A stretch of DNA of 6,962 bases from NCBI GenBank assembly GCA_900752285.1, contig CAADUW010000187.1, positions 1 through 6,962 on the forward strand, given 5' to 3'. The position numbers and the translations under genes were made by a program. Positions 1 through 4,415 of the stretch are shown here, in pieces. Source of the DNA: an uncultured Oscillospiraceae bacterium. GTDB lineage: Bacteria > Bacillota > Clostridia > Oscillospirales > Oscillospiraceae. The notes under the pieces are model-generated. The model was not told where the DNA came from. It saw only the letters and a program-made list of their open reading frames with translations, and made no database searches. Position 1 is the stretch's first letter. Each line of letters starts with the position of its first letter.

Positions 1-4
1 AAGT

Positions 5-39
5 GTGCGATTTGTACGCCAAAGGCGTACAAATCGTGC
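5..39. repeat. Long perfect hairpin at window edge
   Basis: A 13-bp perfect inverted repeat (8-20 with 24-36) closes on an AAA loop. G-T wobbles and a G-C pair carry the stem outward to about 5/39. There is no T-tract on either side, so it is not a canonical terminator. It lies in gene-free DNA 3' of the regulator gene and may be part of an intergenic palindromic repeat or the 3' end structure of a transcript entering from the left. Structure is seen directly; role is unknown. Confidence 0.6.
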
Positions 40-61
40 GCGCGGCAGACTGCAATCCTTT

Positions 62-92
62 TGTCAAAAAAGGGCAAAGCCCTTTTTCGACA
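62..92. terminator. Probable bidirectional Rho-independent terminator
   Basis: The stem AAAAAGGGC (67-75) pairs with GCCCTTTTT (79-87) over an AAA loop. An outer TGTC/GACA clamp (62-65 with 89-92) extends it past one mismatch. Because the arms themselves are A5 and T5, the hairpin carries a T-run in both directions and could terminate transcripts from either side. On the plus strand it would serve a gene left of the window; on the minus strand it would be a second stop behind the LacI gene. Confidence 0.6.
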
Positions 93-101
93 GTCTCAGA
101 T

Positions 102-124
102 GCGGGCGGCTTGCACCCGCCCGC
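102..124. repeat. GC-rich hairpin
   Basis: An 8-bp perfect stem (102-109 GCGGGCGG with 117-124 CCGCCCGC) has a 7-nt loop. It follows the terminator-like hairpin by ten bases and precedes an AT-rich stretch (TATTATAAAAAG). No T-tract follows directly. It is probably part of the same intergenic structured region; no function can be assigned. Confidence 0.45.
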
Positions 125-154
125 CTCTATTATAAAAAGCCTGAAATATACGCG

Positions 155-194
155 GTCATTCCGAGCCAGTCCTCAGACTGCTTCGCACAATGAC
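155..194. repeat. REP-like palindromic element, short variant
   Basis: The element opens with GTCATTCCGAGCCAGT and closes with AATGAC, giving GTCATT/AATGAC inverted ends and an inner CAGT/ACTG pair. Its first 15 bases (GTCATTCCGAGCCAG) match the left half of the elements at 1814, 1941 (reverse complement) and 2019, whereas its right half differs. This is the style of small dispersed palindromic intergenic repeats seen in many gut Clostridia. Confidence 0.6.
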
Positions 195-214
195 ATGGTT
201 TTTCGACAGTCTCA

Positions 215-249
215 AAAGCCGCAGACTCTTTTTGCGAGTCTGCGGCTTT
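215..249 (-). terminator. Probable terminator of the LacI-family gene
   Basis: A 14-bp perfect inverted repeat (215-228 with 236-249) with a 7-nt loop begins 11 bases beyond the stop codon of the minus-strand regulator gene. Read on the minus strand, the stem ends in TTTT, which is a short T-run. Position and stem strength make it the likely 3' end of the regulator transcript. The weak T-tract leaves some doubt. Confidence 0.65.
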
Positions 250-260
250 GCCTGTCCTGT

Positions 261-1250
261 TTAGAGATTATCTTCCTTGTACCGGCAGCAGCTGGCGCGT
301 TCGATGATGGTGTAGGGGAGCAGAACCTCCGCACCGGGATGGTGCTCTTCCTGATCGAACAGCTCCAGTGTTTTCTGAACGAACTGATCGACAGGCTGGT
401 GAATGGTGGTCAGCTGGGGACGGACCCGGCTGGAAATGGGCATGTCATCGTAACCGAGGACGGATACATCCTCCGGCACCCGGACCCCGGCGTCATACAG
501 TGCCGCCATGGCGCCCACGGCCAGTTCGTCACTGAAAGCAAAGACGGCGGTAAACTTCTGCCCTGCCTGCAGGGCTTCCCGCGTGGCGGCATAACCGCCC
601 TCGAAGGTGACGGAACCGTACCGGACGGCTTCCTCCGGAAGCTCCAGCCCCCGCTCCTCCATGGCGCGGCGGGCACCGGCGATCCGCTGGTAACCGGCCC
701 CGATTTTGGAAATATCGTCGGACAGAAACAGAATGTCCCGGTGCCCCAGATCCAGCAGATACCGGGTTCCGTCGAAAGACGCCCGAATGTCATTTACATG
801 GATCATGTCCGAGGCAGGATCCACGGCCACGCCGCCGCACATGACCGTGCGAACGCCGCTGTCCTGAATATGGCGGAGAATGGCAGGATCCATCTCCTCC
901 TCAAAATACACCACGCCGGTAGGGTGCACCCGGTTTACAATGCCCTTCACGGCGTCGGGATTTTCCGGGTCGAACCGGGCCAGAATGAAACTGTACCGCT
1001 TGCCGTGCTCCTGCTCCAGCAGTTCTTCCACGGTGCGGCTGAGGAAGGCATAGCGCAGATGGGTCAACAGGATCAGAATCACCTGCTTTGGCGGGCGCTT
1101 TTCTTCCACCCGCTCCCCCATGCGTTTCAGGGCCTCTTCAATATCGTGACTCAGCAGGGGGCTGACGGCCTCGCTGCCGGTAAAATAACGGGATACGGTT
1201 GCGGGAGATACCTTGGCTTCGGCAGCAATGGCTCGAACGGTCGGCCTCAT
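261..1250 (-). CDS. LacI/GalR-family transcriptional regulator
   Basis: A 329-residue cytoplasmic DNA-binding repressor or activator, likely homodimeric, with a ligand-sensing periplasmic-binding-protein-like core. Residues 3-24 form the family helix-turn-helix (VRAIAAEAKVSPATVSR). The core starts near residue 56 and shows the family hallmarks: HVNDI (151-155), LGHRDI (168-173), a probable ligand Arg in YQRIAG (187-192), SDELAVGA (240-247), VPEDVSVLGYDD (258-269) and PQLTTI (278-283). The ATG at 1250 is chosen because AGGAGG (1259-1264 on this strand) lies 8 nt upstream. The hinge is odd: the usual YxPNxxARSL-type segment after the HTH is missing, and GERVEEKRPPK leads straight into the core. 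The gene points away from the ABC operon, is the only regulator in the window, and most likely controls that operon and perhaps itself. The effector is unknown; the family usually binds sugars or nucleobases. Confidence 0.93.
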   Translation of the reverse strand: MRPTVRAIAAEAKVSPATVSRYFTGSEAVSPLLSHDIEEALKRMGERVEEKRPPKQVILILLTHLRYAFLSRTVEELLEQEHGKRYSFILARFDPENPDAVKGIVNRVHPTGVVYFEEEMDPAILRHIQDSGVRTVMCGGVAVDPASDMIHVNDIRASFDGTRYLLDLGHRDILFLSDDISKIGAGYQRIAGARRAMEERGLELPEEAVRYGSVTFEGGYAATREALQAGQKFTAVFAFSDELAVGAMAALYDAGVRVPEDVSVLGYDDMPISSRVRPQLTTIHQPVDQFVQKTLELFDQEEHHPGAEVLLPYTIIERASCCRYKEDNL

Positions 1251-1320
1251 GTGAGTCCCCTCCTCATTTCAGAAATAAAAGATAAAAAAGCAAAATCCGC
1301 ACAATAGCTCAGATACTATG

Positions 1321-1349
1321 ATTATAGAGGATTCCCCGGAACCTGTCAA
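1321..1349 (-). promoter_or_regulatory. Consensus sigma-A promoter for the regulator gene
   Basis: On the minus strand, TTGACA (1349-1344) and TATAAT (1326-1321) are separated by exactly 17 bp, a 12/12 match to the housekeeping consensus. The start would be near 1314, giving a leader of about 64 nt to the ATG. AT-rich DNA upstream (1350-1400) could act as an UP element. Such a strong promoter implies that expression is held down by a regulator, possibly autoregulation. The spacer contains TTCCCCGGAA (1332-1341), which recurs at 1520-1529. Confidence 0.85.
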
Positions 1350-1408
1350 TCAAATAAAAGTAACAAATCTATTGTATAAAAACTGGCAAACTTTTACAAG
1401 GAAAAAGT

Positions 1409-1418
1409 GTTTCGAAAC
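1409..1418. promoter_or_regulatory. Candidate operator palindrome GTTTCGAAAC
   Basis: A perfect 10-bp palindrome with a central CG, about 60 bp upstream of the regulator's -35 box. Palindromes centred on CG are typical of LacI-family operators, but this one has TTTCGAAA rather than the AANCGNTT core of the two sites flanking the operon promoter. It could be bound by a different regulator or arise by chance. Confidence 0.3.
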
Positions 1419-1684
1419 GCGTCTTTTGGAAATGGCAATTTTTGCAACCCGGTAAACAAATCGAAAAGCCCTGGGTCACTGTCGGAAAGACTGGAAAATT
1501 CTGCCGGGATGTGGAGCATTTCCCCGGAATTTCAGGCTGTGTCCCTTGCCGTGTGAGAGAAACTTTCGGACTGAAAACGCTCCTCTGCGCAAGAACTGCA
1601 AGAAATTTTGAAGGATCGGATCGAAATGGGAAAACGGACGAAAAGAGATTTCTGAAAAGATGTTTCACAAATCAGGTTGACCGC

Positions 1685-1694
1685 GAAACGTTTC
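1685..1694. promoter_or_regulatory. Candidate operator palindrome GAAACGTTTC
   Basis: A perfect 10-bp palindrome containing the AANCGNTT core of LacI/CcpA-type operators. It shares AAACGTT with the site at 2275-2288. It lies about 370 bp from the regulator start and more than 700 bp from the operon promoter, so it is at best an auxiliary site. Confidence 0.35.
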
Positions 1695-1813
1695 CCCAAA
1701 AAAATCCGGCCCGTTTCGGCACCTTGCAGATTATGAACCGGTGACGGAAATTATTTGGCATGAAACGCAACGTGCCAGACGGGAAGAGGCAGCGGCCCCG
1801 TCCTCGGCCGGCA

Positions 1814-1862
1814 GTCCTTCCGAGCCGGTTCTCTTTCCTGGCGTGAGAATCCCCCGGATGAA
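1814..1862 (+). repeat. REP-like element, copy A
   Basis: The left half GTCCTTCCGAGCCGG (1814-1828) matches 13/15 to GTCATTCCGAGCCAG. The right half begins CTGGCGTGAGAATCCCC at 1838 and ends ATGAA. GCCGG and CTGGC pair (one G-T wobble) across a loop of about 9 nt. The 20 bases from 1838 are identical to those from 2046 in copy C. It is non-coding; minus-strand translations across it are repeat read-through. Confidence 0.75.
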
Positions 1863-1940
1863 AGTACCGTGTATCGATTTGCACCCAACTCCCACCGATT
1901 TACGAGCAAGGCATGGGCGGACTTCGTTCCCCAGTTCCAT

Positions 1941-1986
1941 TCAACAGGGGATTCCCACGCCAGCGTGCGCGCTGGCTCGGAATGAC
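1941..1986 (-). repeat. REP-like element, copy B (inverted)
   Basis: On the minus strand this reads GTCATTCCGAGCCAG, a short loop, then CTGGCGTGGGAATCCCC and TTGA, the same element as copies A and C in opposite orientation. The central hairpin is the best formed of the set: GCCAGCG (1959-1965) pairs with CGCTGGC (1970-1976) around TGCG. Confidence 0.75.
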
Positions 1987-2018
1987 CCGTAATCGGCGGT
2001 AATCTCCCTTGACCCGGT

Positions 2019-2070
2019 GCCATTCTGAGCCAGTACCCGACGTCACTGGCGTGAGAATCCCCCGGTTGAA
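2019..2070 (+). repeat. REP-like element, copy C
   Basis: Same orientation as copy A: CCATTCTGAGCCAGT, a 10-nt loop, then ACTGGCGTGAGAATCCCC and TTGAA. GCCAGT (2029-2034) pairs perfectly with ACTGGC (2045-2050). With copies A and B it makes an alternating plus/minus/plus cluster reminiscent of the mosaic BIME arrangements of REP sequences. Confidence 0.75.
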
Positions 2071-2274
2071 AGGCACAGTGGAGCGAACGCATGAGCAGGG
2101 GCGGCTGCCTCTGGCGGAGCATGCCGCCTGAACCTTGCGGAAAAAGCCTGGAAGGCGGCCTGAAAACGGGGAAAAATCCGGAAAGAGGGGAAGATTGGCG
2201 GAAATGACGAAAACGGTGGGCTTTTTTGACGCCTGAAATTAAAAAAACAAAATATATTTGGAAAAAAATGGAAA
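2071..2274. other. Gene-free spacer, purine-rich on the plus strand
   Basis: No credible gene. The part nearest copy C has a small hairpin (GGCGG 2113-2117 with CCGCC 2124-2128). It also has a 16-mer (2097-2112) that is inverted-repeated with two mismatches at 1785-1800 on the far side of the REP cluster. From about 2137 to 2220 the plus strand is strongly A+G rich, ending in a T6 run (2222-2227), followed by an A-rich stretch before the first operator candidate. Confidence 0.5.
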
Positions 2275-2288
2275 CGCAAACGTTAGCG
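2275..2288. promoter_or_regulatory. Candidate LacI-type operator, upstream copy
   Basis: CGCAAACGTTAGCG is a near palindrome (12 of 14 positions self-complementary) centred on CG. It has the G-AA-CG-WW-C skeleton of LacI/GalR/CcpA operators. It matches 11/14 to the site at 2472-2485 on the other side of the operon promoter. The divergent LacI-family protein, whose recognition helix carries the PATVSR form, is the natural candidate binder; a CcpA homologue elsewhere in the genome is the alternative. Confidence 0.5.
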
Positions 2289-2298
2289 GATCGAATTT

Positions 2299-2342
2299 CC
2301 GGTGAAATACCGGAAGAAAACCGGCAAAAATCCGGTAGCGTA
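2299..2342. promoter_or_regulatory. Four CCGG motifs at exact 11-bp spacing
   Basis: CCGG occurs at 2299, 2310, 2321 and 2332, four direct repeats with an 11-bp period; the first three are followed by 7-nt A-rich spacers. The same sequence forms two small hairpins (2297-2303 with 2309-2315; 2320-2324 with 2332-2336). One-turn direct repeats are the binding layout of OmpR/PhoB/PhoP-class response regulators, although the CCGG core does not match a box I recognise. It ends about 80 bp upstream of the operon -35 box, between that promoter and the upstream operator candidate. Confidence 0.45.
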
Positions 2343-2420
2343 TATTGTGCAAACTGCATAAACTATAGAGTGACAGGTCGTCTATTTTGTGGATTTTTCG
2401 GACTGCGCATAGAAAAAAGA

Positions 2421-2449
2421 TTGACAAAGATTCTCTGTTCCCCTACAAT
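2421..2449 (+). promoter_or_regulatory. Near-consensus sigma-A promoter of the ABC operon
   Basis: TTGACA (2421-2426) and TACAAT (2444-2449) are 17 bp apart, an 11/12 consensus match. Transcription should start near 2456, giving a leader of about 105 nt before the permease GTG. There is no other promoter as good between here and the genes, so this most likely drives all three. Confidence 0.85.
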
Positions 2450-2457
2450 GAAGTCAG

Positions 2458-2537
2458 CGGTCAGCAAAGTACGGAAACGTATGCGCTGCTCTTTGCAGAC
2501 CGATTTCCCGCCCATCCGCTTTCCGGAAGGGGGCGGG
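2458..2537 (+). promoter_or_regulatory. Structured 5' leader with two hairpins
   Basis: Hairpin 1 starts within about two nucleotides of the predicted transcript 5' end. CGGTC-A-GCAAAG (2458-2469) pairs with CTTTGC-A-GACCG (2491-2502) apart from one A/A mismatch. It encloses TACG/CGTA (2470-2473, 2478-2481) capped by a GAAA tetraloop. Hairpin 2 pairs CCCGCCC (2507-2513) with GGGCGGG (2531-2537), plus inner CC/GG pairs. The AGGAAGGAG ribosome-binding site (2545-2553) lies just outside hairpin 2, and no T-tract follows, so this is not a terminator. I recognise no known riboswitch class. Likely roles are 5'-end protection or control of translation. Confidence 0.55.
2472..2485. promoter_or_regulatory. 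Candidate LacI-type operator, downstream copy
   Basis: CGGAAACGTATGCG keeps the G-AA-CG-WW-C skeleton and is 11/14 identical to the site at 2275-2288. It lies about +15 to +29 from the predicted start site, where a bound repressor would block initiation or early elongation. Centre-to-centre distance to the upstream copy is 197 bp, within the range of repressor looping though not an exact whole number of helical turns. It overlaps the GAAA-capped hairpin of the leader. Confidence 0.5.
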
Positions 2538-2560
2538 AGAAAGCAGGAAGGAGAAAAAAA

Positions 2561-4396
2561 GTGAAAAAGCGTAATGTTCATCATCCGCTCACGAAAACAC
2601 GGCTGAAGAATGAATTCCTCAACGTTGTAAAAAACCCCTTCAATATGATCGTTGCGGTGACCCTCATCATTCTGTTCTGCCTGATCGTGATTCCACTGCT
2701 GCAGATGGTGGCAACCACCTTTACTGTGGCCAAAAGTGAGTTGCCCCGGATCCGCCGCAGCAACCCCGCTGCGGAAGTCGGCAGCTTCACCCTGTACTAC
2801 TGGAAGTATCTTATGACCGGCAAGCTGGCTGCTGCCACCCTGTGGGGCCCGCTGAAAAATTCTCTTGTCTGCGGATTCTTCACGGTGCTCATTTCCGTGC
2901 CGCTGGGTGCGGTGCTGGCGTGGCTCATCGTCCGTTCCGACCTGCCCGGCAAGAAGCTCATCGGCATGCTGGTGGTCATTCCCTATATGATCCCCTCCTG
3001 GTGCAAATCCATGTGCTGGCTGGCGATTTTCCGGAATAAGACCTCCGGCTCTCTGGGTTTTCTGGAAGGTCTGGGACTGTCCATTCCCGACTGGCTGGCT
3101 TACGGCCCCATCGCCATTGTGCTGTGCATGAGCCTGCACTACTACGCGTTTTCCTACATTCAGGTTTCCTCCGCACTCCGCTCCATCAACTCTGAGCTGG
3201 AGGAAATGGGAGAGATCTGCGGCGCAGGCAAGGTGCAGATCCTGAAGTCCATTACCTTGCCGCTGGTGCTCCCCAGCATCCTGTCCGCCGTGGTCATGAC
3301 CCTCAGCAAGTCCATCGGTACCTACGGCGTGGCGGCAAACCTGGGCTCCCGGATCGGCTACTTCACGCTGGCAACCAAGATGAAGCAGTTCATCAACGGC
3401 GGTCCCCAGAGCGTGGGCTTTGCCATGAGCATTATCCTCATCTGTCTGGCAGCCTTCATCATCTTCTCCAACCAGCGCCTTGTGGGCGTCCGCAAGAGCT
3501 ATGCAACCATCGGAGGCAAGGGCGGCCGCTCCAACGAGATGGAGCTGGGCGGCGCAAAGATTCCCCTCATGGGCTTTATCGTGATCTTCCTGTTCTTCGC
3601 CATGGTCGCTCCCATGTTCGTCCTGGTCATGGAGACCTTCCAGGTCACCACCGGCGCGGGCTACGGACTGAAGAACCTGACCACCTACTACTGGGTGGGC
3701 ACCACGGAAAACGCCCCTGTCTACATTAACTACAACGGCGTTCTGCAGAACCCCGAGTTCGGCAAGGCCTTCTGGAACACCATCCGGCTGACAGCCATCG
3801 GCTCCACCATCACGGCTCTGTGCGGCCAGTTCCTGGGCTACGTGGCGACCCGCGGCCGGGGCAAGTGGTACGGCAATCTGACCGACCAGCTGGTGTTCGT
3901 GCCCTACCTCATGAGCGGCGTGGCCTTCTCGTCCATGTACATCGCCATGTTCAGCCGTCCCCGGCTGGGCGGCATTATCCCCACCCTGTACGGCACCTTC
4001 ACCCTGATCGTGCTGACCAGCGTTGTCAAGCACTTCCCCTTCGCAAGCAAATCCGGCACTGCCAACATGATGCAGATCTCCACCGAGCTGGAAGAGGCTG
4101 CCGATATTAACGGCGCAAACTTCTGGCAGAGAATGGGCAAGATCGTCCTGCCGCTGGCTAAGAACGGCTTTATTTCCGGCTTCATGCTGACCTTCATCAG
4201 CATCGCCAAGGAGCTGGATCTGATCATCATGATGATGGATAAGCGGACGACGACCCTGTCCTATCTGGCATTTATCTACTCCCAGGACGGCTACGCCCAG
4301 ATGTCCGACGCCATCTCCGTGTGCGTGCTGCTGTTCATTCTGGTGTGCTATGTGATTGCCAATGCCTTCGGCGCCGATATCGGCAAGGCCTGGTAA
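2561..4396 (+). CDS. Fused two-domain ABC importer permease
   Basis: A 611-residue inner-membrane protein forming the whole transmembrane channel of a binding-protein-dependent importer. It holds two MetI-like (BPD_transp_1) permease domains in one chain. Domain 1 starts with a hydrophobic helix at about residues 28-50. Its EAA coupling loop is at 212-238, with the signature ELEEMGEICGAGK ending in ITLPLVLP. A soluble linker (305-335) leads to domain 2, with its first helix at 336-357 and a second EAA loop at 509-532 (ELEEAADINGAN ending in IVLPLA). These loops dock on the ATPase. The GTG at 2561 is preferred because AGGAAGGAG lies 7 nt upstream; the frame is open back to 2387, but that part overlaps the promoter. 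Fused permeases of this length are typical of FbpB/AfuB-type systems. The ATPase start follows 19 nt after the stop. Substrate is not determinable. Confidence 0.93.
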   Translation: MKKRNVHHPLTKTRLKNEFLNVVKNPFNMIVAVTLIILFCLIVIPLLQMVATTFTVAKSELPRIRRSNPAAEVGSFTLYYWKYLMTGKLAAATLWGPLKNSLVCGFFTVLISVPLGAVLAWLIVRSDLPGKKLIGMLVVIPYMIPSWCKSMCWLAIFRNKTSGSLGFLEGLGLSIPDWLAYGPIAIVLCMSLHYYAFSYIQVSSALRSINSELEEMGEICGAGKVQILKSITLPLVLPSILSAVVMTLSKSIGTYGVAANLGSRIGYFTLATKMKQFINGGPQSVGFAMSIILICLAAFIIFSNQRLVGVRKSYATIGGKGGRSNEMELGGAKIPLMGFIVIFLFFAMVAPMFVLVMETFQVTTGAGYGLKNLTTYYWVGTTENAPVYINYNGVLQNPEFGKAFWNTIRLTAIGSTITALCGQFLGYVATRGRGKWYGNLTDQLVFVPYLMSGVAFSSMYIAMFSRPRLGGIIPTLYGTFTLIVLTSVVKHFPFASKSGTANMMQISTELEEAADINGANFWQRMGKIVLPLAKNGFISGFMLTFISIAKELDLIIMMMDKRTTTLSYLAFIYSQDGYAQMSDAISVCVLLFILVCYVIANAFGADIGKAW

Positions 4397-4415
4397 GTGA
4401 GAAAGGAGAAACGAA

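Larger units (their letters stand above)
1351..1740. other. Gene-free spacer with CG-centred palindromes
   Basis: I find no credible gene here. The open frames on both strands start at poor codons without ribosome-binding sites and show no family motif. The stretch holds two perfect 10-bp palindromes that look like LacI-family operators: GTTTCGAAAC (1409-1418) and GAAACGTTTC (1685-1694). It also holds a second copy of TTCCCCGGAA (1520-1529). Confidence 0.6.

Noticed and set aside
3..1307. Plus-strand 434-codon open frame over the regulator gene
   Set aside because: It runs antisense to a clear LacI-family gene, has no ribosome-binding site at its start and gives a low-complexity Gly/His/Gln-rich translation typical of the reverse of GC-rich coding DNA.
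1442..1744. Plus-strand 100-codon open frame with TTG start
   Set aside because: No ribosome-binding site, rare start codon, no hydrophobic or domain pattern, and amino-acid use unlike the neighbouring genes.
1814..2070. CRISPR array
   Set aside because: The repeats alternate in orientation, differ in length and spacing and have no uniform spacers; they are palindromic intergenic elements.
1751..2359. Minus-strand 202-codon open frame in the spacer
   Set aside because: It reads through all three REP-like copies (giving phrases such as GHSEPARTLAWESP and GGFSRQ) and the CCGG array, the usual cause of spurious hypothetical proteins.
2507..2537. Leader hairpin 2 as an intrinsic terminator or attenuator
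   Set aside because: A strong GC stem, but it is followed by AGAAAGCAGG rather than a T-run, so transcription termination is not supported.
2420..2560. Known riboswitch in the operon leader
   Set aside because: I looked for TPP, SAM, cobalamin, purine and glmS-type conserved sequences and found none; the structure remains unclassified.
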